A stretch of DNA of 64,000 nt from Delphinapterus leucas (lineage: Eukaryota; Chordata; Mammalia; Artiodactyla; Monodontidae). The stretch lies in NCBI RefSeq assembly GCF_002288925.2, contig NW_022098057.1:65153641-65217640 (forward strand), given 5' to 3'. Below, piece by piece: positions 1-12,144 of the stretch (the first letter of the stretch is position 1; each line of letters opens with the position of its first letter). Below the pieces are notes generated by a model. It was not told the origin of the DNA. It did not search any database and was given only the letters and a program-made list of their open reading frames with translations. Both the position numbers and the translations under genes were made by a program.

Positions 1-570
1 ACCACTCAAGAGGCTAGTAGAGAAATCCAAAAATAAAATAGTGCGATGCTAAACCAGACTGAATACTTGAGGCTACAGAAATCACTCCGAAGACATCGAG
101 TAATCTCTCAAAAGAAAAACAAAACCTTATATTCTAAAAGATTTTAGTAATTTGCTGGTTACTTTTTAAAGTTTATTCTCCTTTTACTTGTTGACTACAG
201 CAAGATGATTATTTCTTACTTGCCTTTCAAAAGAAGCAAAATTATACTACATTATGTATTTAGCAAATTCTTTTGCACTTAACACCACATACAGAAAAAA
301 ACATAAACTACCGGACAACTTAAATTTCCCCAATGAATCTAGGGCCTTAATGATTTATATACTTATGGAATATAGTGTCATGTATCTAAAGACTTTTTTT
401 TAATTGCACTGATAGTACTTCAAATAGCTTGACATATTTTGTTTAAATTGGGTAAATAAATCCAATCTTACTTATATGATGGCAAATTTCAGTGTAATAT
501 GAAACTGAATTGCCATATATAAACTTAGAAAATCAGGGCTTAAAGTGGATATACTGATATCTTAACAATG
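1..570. other. unannotated AT-rich sequence
   Basis: No repeat family, exon-like segment or RNA gene is recognised. It is AT-rich, non-coding in all frames, and ends where an L2 remnant begins. Confidence 0.5.
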
Positions 571-574
571 GGTT

Positions 575-1244
575 GTTCTCAGAGATTTCATTTATTTAAC
601 AGTTTGGGTACCGACTAAGTCATAGACACGGTTCCAGACACTTAGAGTATATCAGTGTACAAAACAAAGATCTAAGCTTACATTCTGAAGGGGTAAGATG
701 GACAATAAAAAACAAACATAAGTAGTATATTATTAGGTAGTGTGTACTATAGAAAAGTAAGAAAGATAGTGAAGATTAAGAGTGGAAGGGGTGAGGTGGA
801 TCGTAGTTTTAAATAGGATGGTTAGGGCCACCAAGAAAGTGGCTTGAACAACCCTTGAAGGAGGTGAGGTTGTTAACCGTAAATATGTATGGGGAGTGAC
901 CAGTGCAAAGGCTCTTTGTGGGAGTAGATAGTGTGTTCATTGACTAGAAAAAAGGCCAGTCAGTCTTAGAGTGGAGAGAGCAAGTGGGAGAGTAATTGGA
1001 GATGAAGTCAGAGAGGGAATATACTCTAAAGGGACAAGAGTAGTAAGGAGTAGTAAGGGAAGCCAGTAAGGAGGTTATAATACCAGTCAAGAGAGATGAT
1101 TGTGGCTTGGGCCAGTATGGTAGCAGTGGAAGTGGTGAGAATTGGTTAGATTCTAGATTTATGTTTAGGTAAAACCAACAGGAGTTTTTTTAATGGATTA
1201 GAAGTGAAGGTATGACATAAAGAGAGAAATTAAAGATGACTGCT
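575..1244 (-). mobile_element. L2 LINE remnant, 3' part, antisense
   Basis: The order of motifs matches the reverse complement of the L2 (CR1-clade LINE) 3' region. It starts with a fossil of the 'tattgagcacctactatgtg' end near 590, followed by 'cttacattctgaaggggtaa', 'gacaataaaaaacaaacata', 'cttgaaggaggtgagg', 'agtgcaaaggctctt' and 'gagatgaagtcagagaggga', and reaches the RT C-terminal region near 1090-1180. It is heavily diverged and full of stops. A young SINE at 1245 cuts it and about 50 bp continues beyond (1469-1520, 'gagcaactggagggatgg'). The family is inferred from pattern, not alignment. Confidence 0.6.
1232..1244. repeat. target-site duplication, left copy
   Basis: 'aaagatgactgct' is repeated at 1455-1468 as 'aaagatgacttgct' (one extra t). 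The pair brackets the SINE at 1245-1454, as expected for L1-mediated insertion. Confidence 0.85.
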
Positions 1245-1454
1245 GGGGCTTCCCTGGTGGCGCAGTGGTTGAGAGTCCGCCTGCCGACGCAGGGGACACG
1301 GGTTCGTGCCCCGGTCCGGGAAGATCCCACATGCCGCAGAGCGGCTGGGCCCGTGAGCCATGTCCGCTGAGCCTGCACGTCCGGAGCCTGTGCTCCGCAA
1401 CGGGAGAGGCCACAACAGTGAGAGGCCCGCGCACCGCAAAAAAAAAAAAAAAAA
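1245..1454 (+). mobile_element. CHR-type tRNA-derived SINE (cetacean)
   Basis: A GC-rich body starts 'ggggcttccctggtggcgca' and ends in a 20-base poly(A). The first ~75 bases are tRNA-like: an A-box-like 'tggcgcagtggtt' and a degenerate B box 'gggttcgtgcc' are positioned as an internal RNA polymerase III promoter. The rest is the tRNA-unrelated part ('agatcccacatgccgc', 'aacgggagaggccacaacag', 'gaggcccgcgcaccgc'). Imperfect 13/14-bp target duplications flank it. Five other copies of this type lie in this window, and abundance of this type is characteristic of cetaceans. Short open frames on both strands are only a result of its GC content. Confidence 0.93.
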
Positions 1455-1520
1455 AAAGATGACTTGCTAGTTTTATGGGCTGAGCAACTGGAGGGATGGT
1501 ACAGCCATCAGCTGCTTCTG

Positions 1521-2940
1521 TAGGTCAAGTTCGGGGAATAACATCAAGAGTTCAACACATTTGAATTTTGTTTGAATTTTGTTCTCAACTTTCTTCAGTT
1601 TTGTGAGACTAATTTTTGCAAACATCTTCTTGTTATTAGGCCTCAAAGAACCATGATGTATTTTAAAATCGTTTGTAAAATGACTAGCAAAATTAGGCAC
1701 TAACAATAGCAACGTGGATTTCTATTCAGATGGTCTGCACAGTGGCAACATCTTTGCAAATTGTCTTAGAAGGCAATGGAATCAAAAGCTTTGATGAAAA
1801 CTGAAAATTACATAAAGACCAGATATGGGAACATGTGGACTAAGAGTTTTAGGAAATAAATTCGGTAAAAATCCAAAGTGTTTTTCTAGAATAATTTAGA
1901 GAATGACACATACTTTTTATTGCATATGCCAGTTGACATTTGGAATTTGGAACTGATTCTGGCCAGTCTTCTTAAGGTCTCAGTTTGCTTATCTGCAAAA
2001 TAGTACTCATAAAACCTGTGCTATGAATCTCTAAAGTTTCTATTTAGGATCAAGTTCTATAATTTATATGTAAATACATTGTAGACTATAAAGTACTATA
2101 AAATATTTCTGAAATCAGTGTACCTGTGAGAAAATTAATTTTTCTTTGAATTCTGTCTAGGTGCTCTGGTCATGAGCATATACTGGAACAAACATATATC
2201 AAGGGTCACTAACATGACCAAGGGCAGAGTCAGAATTTACTAATATTATAAAAAAAAAAATTCTCAGTATTCCCTTTCTACTACAGTTTTAATACCACAA
2301 CCATTTTATACAGCATACATCAATGACATTCTCACTCATAAAGTGCTTTCACCAATAAGTGCATGTTATCTAGATGTTGTAAAGAGCTTAATGTTTTTGA
2401 CTCAGCTACCCTATCGTGTAATAAGATAGTCAGAATGCTGCTATAGGGTCCCTACAGCTATGAAAATTTTATTTTCTTCATTTCTAGTTGGTTAGAATAC
2501 TCAAATGCATTTGTACATTTATAACTATATTCTGATCTTCCATCGAGCATTAACATGTCTCTGAAATATCCTTGGTTTCCATCTGCTTGCTTCAAGGGCT
2601 CCATTAAAAACCCTGTCTGGTCACATATGGTTATAAGTGAATATGTCTGACTTAGATAAATGGATGAAGAAGTTTCCAGGTCTGACCATTAAAATGGTTT
2701 CTCAGTGTCTTTTTGGAATGAGGCAAATTCAAATGAATGAGACCTACAAGATTATCCAACACATCTCCCTCTCCCTCACCTAAAGATACATTTATGCTGC
2801 AGCATCAACCCATACTCTCAGGTTTTATTGCATTCCTCACTTTTTCTTCCTACAGAGGTAGCCCTAAGCTAAATTTGAGGATAGGGAAAAATAACAAACT
2901 CTTAAAATGTAACACTTATTGGTAGACTTTTGAAGATTGA
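1521..2940. other. unannotated AT-rich sequence
   Basis: No convincing repeat or gene. It contains a short A-run near 2250 and several ORFs under 80 codons without protein-family features. Very old unrecognised repeats are possible. Confidence 0.4.
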
Positions 2941-2959
2941 AAAAGACTACATAACTTTG

Positions 2960-3480
2960 AGGAAACAATTGTTTTTATTTTATTTTTTTAGTGGAAATTT
3001 CAAAACATACACAAAAGTTGAGAGTATAGTATAATAAACATTAACAATTATCAATATTTTACTAATTCAGTTCCACCTATCCCCACCTTCCTTCACACAC
3101 ACCCACACTTTTTTTTTCTTTCTGGAGTATTTTAAAAGCAAATCTCAGAAATCATGTCATTTTACATATATATGTGTGTGTGTGTGTGTGTATTTCAGTA
3201 TGTAATTCTAACCAGTAAAGACTTTTAATTTAACCATCTAGCATTAGAACACCTAACATATTTAACGAGAAGTTCTTAAAGCTGGTTTATGGTCAAGACC
3301 TAAGTGAAGCCCAAATATTGCATTTGGTTTTCATGTTTCTGAAGTCCCTCTAAGTTTTTAATGCCATCAATTTATTGGGAGGTACCAGGTCATTTGAACT
3401 GTAGCTTGTTCCATGTTTTACGTTCAGTTGATTACTTCTCCTGTATCATTTAAGTTGTAAGGAGTAAGTTTTAATGGCAT
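2960..3480 (+). mobile_element. old L1-type (L1M-like) LINE 3' fragment
   Basis: Motifs 'acacaaaagttgagagtata', 'aagcaaatctcagaaatcat', 'tttcagtatgtaattcta' and 'aaagactttta' form the same ordered block seen at 21.89-22.15 kb in the same orientation ('gacaaaagtagagagaac', 'gaagcaaatcccagaaatca', 'gtatgtaactctaaaagat'). I recognise the block as an ancient mammalian L1 3'UTR-type repeat. The strand is given relative to the longer copy at 21.88 kb. A (TG)n tract sits inside it at about 3173-3191. Confidence 0.45.
3165..3192. repeat. (TA)n(TG)n microsatellite
   Basis: A short run 'acatatatatgtgtgtgtg' continues as TG for about 18 bases inside the old L1-type fragment. Likely length-variable. Confidence 0.8.
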
Positions 3481-4262
3481 ACATGTTGAGCAAGAGTCCA
3501 TTCATTAATTTAAGCAGGATATCCAGCCCCAAATTGATACTTGGGACATCTATTCACGTTTGGTAGCAAAGTTAAGACTTGCATTAACTTTTGAGTAATG
3601 TGAGACTTAGAACTTGAAGGAAAATATGTATTTCTGTTTTGTTCTGTTTGTATTACCAGGGAATACAGTAATGGGTCAAATGGCAAGTTTTCAGAGCAAT
3701 AATTAAAATTAAGGTGTCACAAGTCTCGGTTGGCTTACCATTCATATTTACTAGTATTTCTGTTCTTCCCTTTCCACTGCACTTGCTTTTTTGCCCATAG
3801 TCGTCAAAAGCAATTATTTGCTTTGTTCCTTGCTAAACAAACCTGCTAATTTTTATATTAATATTGGGATAGTCTTCTAACAGAGGCTCAAAAAATTACT
3901 TTCAAGAGAACAGCCATCAAAATTCATTTGTAGTCATTTTATTGAGAGAAATCAGTTTTCTAACTTTCCATCTGGAACAAAGTCCATGAAGGAACATGTG
4001 GCACCAGAGCCACATTGTAAAATTTATAGTCCTATATATATTCCCAAAATTCTTATGATTTCTCACAATAGAACAAAGGAGTTTTAGAGTAACTATAAAA
4101 GTCTCTTACAAATTTGTACCTTAATATTTGATGTTTTACTTTAAATGATTGTATGGCTGTGCTTTGAATATAAAGTCAATATTATTTAAACGGTATAATA
4201 ATAGACATTTTGCTATATTTGCTTTACATATGTTCTGATGTACAAGTTTTTTTTAAAGAAAA
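3481..4262. other. unannotated AT-rich sequence
   Basis: Nothing recognised. It may contain the diverged continuation of the L1-type repeat to its left. No ORF or RNA gene supported. Confidence 0.4.
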
Positions 4263-4267
4263 TTTTC

Positions 4268-4622
4268 TGTCTTAGTCCATTTGGGCTATTGTAACAGAAT
4301 GTGATAGATTGGGTGGCTTATAAACAACAGAAATGTATTTCTCACAGTTCTGGAGGCTGGGAAGTCCAAGATCAAGATGTGGTCAGATTCCATGTCTGGT
4401 GAGATTGCATTCCTGCCTCCTGCTTCACAGACTGCCACCTTCTCTCTGGAACTTCACATAGCTTAAGTGGCAAGGGAGCTCTCAAGGGCCTCTTTACTAA
4501 GGACACTTATCCCATTCACCTAATCACCTCCCAAAGGTTCCACCTCCAAATACCATCACTTTGGGGATTAGGTTTCAACATATGATTTGGTAGAGGTGGA
4601 ACACAAACATTCAGTCTATAGG
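4268..4622 (-). mobile_element. MLT1 solo LTR (ERVL-MaLR), antisense
   Basis: Close match to the MLT1 LTR in reverse: 'tgtcttagtccatttgggct', 'ggtggcttataaacaacaga', 'cacagttctggaggctggga', 'agtccaagatcaag', 'cctaatcacctcccaaaggt', 'atcactttggggattaggtt', ending 'acaaacattcagtctatag'. The 5-bp sequence 'ttttc' on both sides (4263-4267, 4623-4627) fits an LTR target duplication. No internal retroviral sequence adjoins it, so it is a solo LTR. It carries no coding capacity. Confidence 0.85.
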
Positions 4623-4728
4623 TTTTCTATTGTACTTTTAAAGCATTATGTATAATAGTTTCAATGGGTACACTAGTATATTTTAAAATTTGCCTTCCTG
4701 ACAAATATGTTAGCATTAAGAATTAAAT

Positions 4729-5636
4729 CCGGGCCCTGAACAAAGATGGCAGAGTAGAAGGACGTGCTTTCACACCCTCTTGTGAGAACACCAGAATCAC
4801 AACTAGCTTCTGGACAGTCATCAACAGGAAGACACTGGAACTCACCAAAAAAGATACCCGACATCCAAAGACAAAGGAGAAGCCACAATGAGATGGTAGG
4901 AGGGGATCAATCACAGTAAAATCAAATCCCATAAATGCTGGGTGGATGACTCACAGACTGGAGAACCCTTATACCACAGAAGGCCACTCACTGGAGTGAA
5001 GGTTCTGAGCCCCACATCAGGCTTCCCAACCTGGGGATCCAGCAACAGGAGGAGGAATTCCTAGAGAATCAGACTTTGAAGGCTAGTGGGACTTGATTGC
5101 AGGACTTCGACAGGACTGGGGGAAACAGAGGCTCCACTCTTGGAGGGCACACACAAAGTAGTGTGCGCATTGGGACCCAGGGGAAGGAGCAGTAACCCCA
5201 GAGGAGACTGAACCAGACCTACCTGCTAGTGTTGGAGGGTCTCCTGCAGAGGCGGGGGTGGCTGTGGCTCACCATGGGGACAAGGACACTGGCAACAGAA
5301 GTTCTGGGAAGTACCCCTTGGCGTGAGCCCTCCCAGAGTCTGCCATTAGCCCCACCAAAGACCCATGTAGGCTCCAGTGTTGGGTTGCCTCTGGCCAAAT
5401 AACCAACAGGGAGGGTACCCAGCTCCACCCATCAGCAGTCAAGCGGATTAAAGTTTTACTGAGCTCTGCCCACCAGAGCAATCCCCATCTCTACCCACCA
5501 CCAGTCCCACCCATCAGGAAACTTGCACAAGCCTCCTAGATAGCCTCATCCACAAGAGGTCAGACAGCAGAAGCAAGAAGAACTACAATCCTGCAGCCTG
5601 TGGAACAAAAACCACATTCACAGAAAGATAGACAAG
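4729..5636 (+). promoter_or_regulatory. L1 5'UTR (internal promoter region)
   Basis: About 0.9 kb of non-coding sequence between the L1 5' end and ORF1. It is richer in GC than the flanks. In L1s this region holds an internal RNA polymerase II promoter; that role is family knowledge, not visible here. There is no monomer tandem array of the mouse type. Confidence 0.6.
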
Positions 5637-6537
5637 ATGAAAAAGCAGAGGTCTATGTACCAGATGAAGGAGCAAGATAAAACCCCAGAAAAACAACTAT
5701 ATGAAGTGGAGATAGGCAACCTTCCAGAAAAAATTTCAGAATAATGATAGTGAAGATGATCCAGGACCTCGGAAAAAGAATGGAGGCAAAGATCGAGAAG
5801 ATGCAAGAAATGTTTAACAAAGACCTAGAAGAATTAAAGAACAAACAAACAGAGATGAACAATACAATAACTGAAATGAAAACTACACTAGAAGGAATCA
5901 ATAGCAGAATAACTGAGGCAGAACAGATAAGTGACTTGGAAGACAGAATGGTGGAATTCACTGCTGCAGAACAGAATAAAGAGAAAAGAATGAAAAGAAA
6001 TGAAGATAGCGTACGAGACCTCTGGGACAACATTAAATGCAACAACGTTCGCACTATAGGGGTCCCAGAGGGAGAAGAGAGAGAGAAAGGACCTGAGAAA
6101 ATATTTGAAGAGATTATAGTCAAAAACTTCCCTAACATGGGAAAGGAAATAGCCACGCAAGTCCAGGAAGCGCAGAGAGTCCGATACAGGATAAACCCAA
6201 GGAGAAACACACCAAGACACATAGTAATCAAATTGGAAAAAATCAAAGACAAAGAAAAATTATTGAAAGCAGCAGGGGAAAAATGACAAATAATATACAA
6301 GGGAACTCCCATAAGGTTAACAGCTGATTTCTCAGCAGAAACTCTACAAGCCAGAAGGGAGTGGCATGATATACTTAAAGTGATGAAAGGGAAGAACCTA
6401 CAACCAAAATTACTCTAGCTGGCAAGGATCTCATTCAGATTTGATGGAGAAATCAAAAGCTTTACAGACAAGCAAAAGTTAAGAGAATTCAGCACCACCA
6501 AACCAGCTCTGCAACAAATGCTAAAGGAACTTCTGTA
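5637..6537 (+). pseudogene. L1 ORF1 (RNA-binding chaperone), broken
   Basis: Remains of the L1 ORF1 protein, a trimeric nucleic-acid chaperone that coats L1 RNA. The N-terminus starts at 5637 (MKKQRSMYQMKEQDK...) and stops after about 35 codons. The frame changes, and the main part runs 5744-6286 (180 codons). It has a lysine/glutamate-rich coiled coil (about residues 8-75 of that part), the RRM-type segment around 'LWDNIKCNNVRTIGVPEGEE', and the C-terminal-domain start 'RNTPRHIVIKL'. A TGA at 6284-6286, probably a decayed CGA arginine codon, cuts off the rest of the C-terminal domain, which continues in frame to about 6537 with one further TAG near 6416. The protein would lack most of the domain needed for RNA binding. 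Confidence 0.88.
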
Positions 6538-6560
6538 AGTGGGAAACACAAGAGAAGAAA

Positions 6561-9500
6561 ATGACCTACAAAAACAAACCCAAAACAATTAAGAAAATGG
6601 TCATAGGAACATACATATTGATAATTACCTTAAATGTGAATGGATTAAATGCTCCAACCAAAAGACACAGGCTTGCTGAATGGATACAAAAACAAGACCC
6701 ATCTATATGCAATCTACAAGAGACCCACTTCAGACCTAGGGACACATACAGACTGAAAGTGAGGGGATGGAAAAAGATATTCCATGCAAATGGAAATCAA
6801 AAGCTGGAGTAGCAATAGTCGTATCAGATAAAATAGACTTTAACAAAAAGAATGTTACAAGAGACAAGGAAGGACACTACATAATGATCAAGGGATCAAT
6901 CCAAGAAGAAGATATAACAATTATAAATATATATGCACCCAACATAGGAGCACGTCAATACATAAGGCAACTGCTAACAGCTGTAAAAGAGGAAATTGAC
7001 AGTAACACAATAATAGTGGGGAACTTTAACACCTCACTTACACCAATGGACAGATCAGCCAACATGAAAATAAATAAGGACACAGAAGCTTTAAATGACA
7101 CAATAGACCAGATAGATTTAATTGATATTTATAGGACATTCCATCGAAAACAGCAGATTACACTTTCTTCTCAAGTGCACACAAAACATTCTCCAGGATA
7201 GATCACATCTTGGGTCACAAATCAAACCTCATTAAATTTAAGAAAATTGAAATCATATCAAGCATCTCTTCTGACCACAACGCTATGAGATTAGAAATGA
7301 GTTACAGGGAAAAAAATGTAAAAAAACACGAACACATGGAGGTTAAACAGTACGTTACTAAATAACCAAGAGATCACTGAAGAAATCAAAGAGGAAATCA
7401 AAAAATACTTAGGACAAATGACAATGAGAACACAATGATCTAAAACCTATGGGATGCAGCAAAAGCAATTCTAAGAGGGACGGTTATAGCTATACAAGCC
7501 TACCTCAAGAAACAAGAAAAATCTCAAATAAACAAACTAATTTTACACCTAAAGGAACTAGAGAAAGAAGAACAAACAAAACCCAAAGTTAGCAGAAGGA
7601 AAGAAAACATAAAGATTAGAGCAGAAATAAATGAAATAGAAACAAAGAAAACAATAGCAAAGACCAATAAAACTAAAAGCTGGTTCTTTGAGAAGATAAA
7701 CAGAATTGATAAACCATTAGCCAGACTCATCAAGAAAAAGAGGGAGAAGACTCAAATCAATAAAATTAGAAATGAAACAGGAGAAGTTACAACAGACACT
7801 GCAGAAATACAAAGCATCCTAAGAGACTACTACAAGCAACTCTATGCCAATAAAATGGACAACCTGGAAGAAATGGACAAATTCTTAGAGAGGTATAACC
7901 TTCCAAGACTGAACCTGGAAGAAATAGAAAATATGAACAGACCAATCACAAGTAATTAAATTGAAACTGTGATTAAAAATCTTCCAACAAACAAAAGTCC
8001 AGGACCAGATGGCTTCACAGGTGAGTTCTATAAAACATTTAGAGAAGAGCTAACACACCCATCCTTCTCAAACTCTTCCAAAAACTTGCAGAGGAAGGAA
8101 CACTCCCAAACTCATTCTACGAGGCCACCATCACCCTGATACCAAAACCAGTCAAAGATACTACAAAAAAAGAAAATTACAGACCAATATCACAGATGAA
8201 TATAGATGCAAAAATCCTCAACAAAATAGTAGCAGATAGAATCCAAAAACACATTAAAAGGATCATACCCTATGATCTAGTGGGATTTATCCCAGGGATG
8301 CAAGGATTCATCAGTATATGCAAATCAATCAATGTGATACACCATATTAACAAACTGAAGAATAAAAACCATATGATCATCTCAATAGATGCAGAAAAAG
8401 CTTTTGACAAAATTCAACACCCATTTATGATAAAAACTCTCCAGAAAGTGGGCATAGAGGGAACCTACCTCAACGTAGTAAAGGCCATATACAACAAACC
8501 CACAGCAAACATCATTCTCAATGGTGAAAAACTGAAAGCATTTCCTCTAAGGTCAGGAACAAGGCAAGGATGTCCACTCTCAGCACTATTATTCAGCATA
8601 GTTCTGGAAGTCCTAGCCACAGCAATCACAGAAGCAAAAGAAATAAAATAATACAAATTGGAAAAGAAGAAGTAGAACTGTCACTGTTTGCAGATGACAT
8701 GATACTATACATAGAGAATCCTAAATGTGCCACCAGAAAACGATTAGAGCTAATCAACGAATTTGGTAAAGTTGCAGGATAGAAAATTAATGCACAGAAC
8801 GCTTTTGCATTCCTATACACTAATGATGAAAAATATGAAAGAGAAATTAAGGAAACACTCCCATTTACCACTGCAACATAAAGAATAAAATACCTAGGTA
8901 TAAACCTACCTAGCGAGACAAAAGTCCTGTATGCAGAAAACTATAAGACACTGATGAAAGAAATTAAAGATGATACCAACAGATGGAGAGATATACCGTG
9001 CTCTTGGATTGGAAGAATCAATATTTTGAAAATGACTATACTACCCAAAGCAATCTATAGATTCAATGCAATCCCTATCAAATTACCAATGGCATATTTT
9101 ATAGAGCTAGAACAAAAAATCTTAAAATTTGTATGGAGACACAAAAGACCCTGAATAGCCAAAGCAGTCTTGAGGGAAAAAAATGGAGCTGGAGGAATCA
9201 GACTCCCTGACTTCAGACTATACTACAAAGCTACAGTAATCGAGACAATATGGTACTGGCACAAAAACAGACACATAGATCACTGGAACAAGATAGAAAG
9301 CCCAGAGATAAACCCATGCACCTACAGTCAACTGATGTATGACAAAGGAGGCAAGGATATATAATGGAGAAAAGACAGTCCCTTCAATAAGTGGTGCTGG
9401 GAAAACTGGATAGCTACAGGTAAAAGAATGAAATTAGAACACTCCCTAACACCAAACACAAAAATAAACTCAAAATGGATTCAAGACCTAAATGTAACAC

Positions 9501-10460
9501 CAGACACTTTAAAACTCTTAGAGGAAAACGTAGGAAGAACACTCTTTGACATAAATCGCAGCAAGATCTTTTTTGATCCACCTCCTAGAGTAATGGAAAT
9601 CAAAACAAAAATAAACAAATGGGACCTAATGAAACTTCAGAGCTTTTGCACCACAATGGAAACCATAAGATGAAAAGACAACCCTCAGAATGGGAGAAAA
9701 TATTTGCAAATGAATCAACGGGCAAAGGATTAATCTCCAAAATATATAAACAGCTCATGCAGCTCAATATTAAAAAAACAAACAACCCAATACAAAAATG
9801 GGCAGAACACCTAAATAGACATTTCTCCCAAGAACACATACAGATGGCCCAGAAGCACATGAAAAGCTGCTCAACATCACTAATTATTAGAGAAATGCAA
9901 ATCAAAACTACAATGAGGTATCACCTCGCTCCAGTTAGAATGGGCATCATAAGAAGATCTACAAACAGCAAATGCTGGAGAGGGTGTGGAGAAAAGGGAA
10001 CCCTCTTGCACTGTTGGTGGGAATGTAAATTGATACAGCCACTCTGGAGAACAGTATGGAGGTTCCTTAAAAAACTAAGAATAGAATTACCATATGATCC
10101 AGCAATCCCACTACTGGGTATATATCCGGAGAAAACCATAATTCAAAAAGACACATGCACCTCAATGTTCATTGCAGCACTATTTACAATAACCAGGCCA
10201 TGGAAGCAACCTAATGCCGATCAACAGATGAATGGATAAAGAAGATGTCACACGTATATACAATGGAATATTACTCAGCCATAAAAAGGAACGAAATTGG
10301 GTCATTTGTAGAGACTTGGATGGATCTGGAGACTGTCATACAGAGTGAAGTAAGTCAGAAAGAGAAAAACAAATATCATATATTAATGCATATATGTGGA
10401 ACCTATAAAAATGTTACAGGTGAACCAGTTTGCAGGGCAGAAACTGAGACACAGATGTAG
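6561..10460 (+). pseudogene. L1 ORF2 (endonuclease-reverse transcriptase), broken
   Basis: Fossil of the L1 ORF2 protein that nicks target DNA and reverse-transcribes L1 and SINE RNA. In order: AP-type endonuclease (6597-about 7310; 'LNVNGLNAPTKRHRLAEWIQ', 'NLQETHF'), with a frameshift near 6800; a linker rich in Lys/Glu (7310-7950); reverse transcriptase (about 7960-9150), best at 8196-8651 (151 codons, '[11 protein letters not shown]', '[11 protein letters not shown]'), then a frameshift near 8645 into 'LFADDMILY' (the FADD catalytic box); thumb/C-terminal parts 8954-9673; and the Cys/His-rich knuckle '[18 protein letters not shown]' in 9619-10239 (206 codons). Internal stops lie at 8782, 8881, 9154, 9364 and 9673. 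The last segment runs past the usual end to 10460. Inactive. Confidence 0.9.
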
Positions 10461-10620
10461 ATAGCAAACGTATGGACACCAAGAGGAGAAAGTGGCGGGG
10501 GGGTGTGGGTGGTGGTGTGATGAACTGGGCCATTGGGATTGACATGTATACACTGATATGTATAAAATTGATTACTAATAAGAACCTGCTGTATAAAAAA
10601 AATAAAATTCAAAAAAAAAA
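10461..10620 (+). other. L1 3'UTR, short form, with G-rich tract
   Basis: Non-coding L1 end with a G-rich tract (about 10497-10517), 'gccattgggattgacatg', and a terminus 'aacctgctgtataaaaaaaa' followed by an A-rich tail. The L1 copy at 34.7-35.2 kb continues about 85 bases beyond 'cctgctgtat' before its own tail, so this copy has a shorter 3'UTR. Confidence 0.75.
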
Positions 10621-11130
10621 AATTAAATTTCCTAACCCCCAGGTGGGGAAAGATGATAGAAATCTTGATTTGGAGAAAAAAGGTTAATATTCCATTGGTT
10701 AGTTCTATTTTTGTTTCTGAAACAATGTTTGTTGGTTTTTGGTTTTATGCTGGAGACCTAAGAGATTTTAAACTTCTGATAGAAAAGAAATTCTGAAAAA
10801 AAAAAAAAAAAAAGAAAAAAGGAATTTTATGTAGGTTGGCAGTGTAGTAGCAACGAATAGGAGCTGTGGGTCCTTATGTTACATGAAAATATTTCAGTCT
10901 ATTTGGGGACTTTCTTAAACTGGGCTGGAGAACCCTTCTCTGTAACATAACTACTTTTAATCCTGATTGAAAAGTACTTCCCTTAAGAGTGTGGGGAATG
11001 CTTAGGAATCTCCTGTGGCTCACAGCAGAGCCCCCATGTGGCAAAATTGTGATTCAGGCAGAAACTGACTGAGTCCTTGGAAGTAAATGCCATGCATCTC
11101 TTACAAAAATAAAATTTCTTTATCTGGTAC
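10621..11130. other. unannotated sequence with A-rich tract
   Basis: Nothing recognised except an A-rich run at about 10795-10820. The run has no repeat body in front of it that I can identify, so it may be the tail of a very diverged element or a simple repeat. Confidence 0.4.
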
Positions 11131-11134
11131 TGGG

Positions 11135-11425
11135 TTGGGAATTTATTTATTCAGTGAATATTTATCAAGCTCTTATACCATTCTTGGTGCTGGGGATGCA
11201 ACAGTGAGTAAGACCAAGCACTTACCATCAGAGGACTTGCATTCTAGTTGCATGCATCACTAGATGAGATAGTAAAAAATAAACATTATAGGCACACATT
11301 ACAATGTCAACTAGAGATATAAGTGCTATGAAGAAAAATAACAGAGTTTACGGGCTAGCGACAGCTTGATGGAGTGGTCAGAAAATCCCTTTCTGAGGAC
11401 TTCACGTTTGAGAGCAAGTAGAAGA
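11135..11425 (-). mobile_element. L2 LINE 3' end, antisense
   Basis: Reverse-oriented L2 end: 'tattcagtgaatatttatca', 'ttggtgctggggatgcaaca', 'gacttgcattctagttgcat', 'ataagtgctatgaagaaaaa', 'cctttctgaggacttcacgt'. It shares motif order with the L2 at 575-1244. Confidence 0.6.
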
Positions 11426-12144
11426 CAACTCATGTGACTCTGTGTTCTCTCAGATGTAATCCCCCTTTGGGATTTTCATTGATCACCACCAACACCTTTA
11501 CAGTGTTGCTGCTCCTCCTTTGACACTTCAGCCCAAGAGTGGACATAATTTCCTTTTGGGACAAGTGGCACAGCTGAAAGTTTAGATAACATTTTAAGAA
11601 ATTTTTATAAAAACTAAAAAATTTAGGAGATAACACAATGAGAAAAAACAAAGCAATATGACTCATACAATGATTCTTATACAGAGTTAGCTTTCTGAGA
11701 TCCAGTTTTCTGATTGGGGGTTGTCATCAGGAATATTTGCTCCAACAGATGTGACCCCACCCACTCAAAGACTGTTGCAGGCCTCATCAGTCATATCTCA
11801 TCCTCGCACAATAAGCCCACTGTTTAAACAAGAGTTTCACACATGCAAGAAAAAGAGAAGGCTTTCCCCCAGGAATCTCCTTGCCTCTCCCTCAGTGATT
11901 TTCTTTCATCTCCAAATCTTGGTCTTCAGGTACCTATGGTGACCCAGTTCTTCTGGATATTTTTTTTCCCCCATTTATCAACAAATGAATTATATGGTAT
12001 TAGCTGATAATGGCTTATAGTGTTACCCTTCTCAATGTACTTGAAATTTAGTAGGTAACTCTGAGAAATGGGAAATATTAAGGTATCGGAGAACTGAATT
12101 TTTTGTACATAGTTTGAAAAGCAAATATGAGAAAAGATTTGTAT
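11426..12144. other. unannotated sequence
   Basis: No repeat or gene recognised. Open frames here (up to 78 codons) show no family features. Confidence 0.4.

Larger units (their letters stand above)
4729..10620 (+). mobile_element. near full-length L1 LINE, coding-defective
   Basis: About 5.9 kb with the complete L1 order: 5'UTR (about 4729-5636), ORF1 (5637-6537), short intergenic spacer, ORF2 (about 6597-10430), G-rich 3'UTR and an A-rich end at about 10597-10621. The 5' end 'aagatggcagagtagaagga' and the whole 5'UTR are of the cetartiodactyl L1 type. Both ORFs contain several stops and frameshifts, so the copy is dead. A possible target duplication is 'aattaaat' (4721-4728 and about 10621-10628), less certain than for the other insertions. 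It sits about 100 bp downstream of the MLT1 LTR and has no later insertion inside it. Confidence 0.92.

Noticed and set aside
1247..1320. tRNA-like A and B boxes
   Set aside because: They belong to the tRNA-derived head of a SINE; the B box is degenerate and no cloverleaf forms as in a true tRNA gene.
1190..1462. Several overlapping 60-80-codon ORFs on both strands (also at 14.2, 21.5, 40.8, 44.5 and 57.2 kb)
   Set aside because: All lie on CHR-type SINE copies; the GC-rich body has few stops. No coding role.
5653..6312. 219-codon open frame on the minus strand
   Set aside because: It is the antisense of L1 ORF1. The purine-rich sense strand of L1 lacks stops in this antisense frame; it is not a gene.
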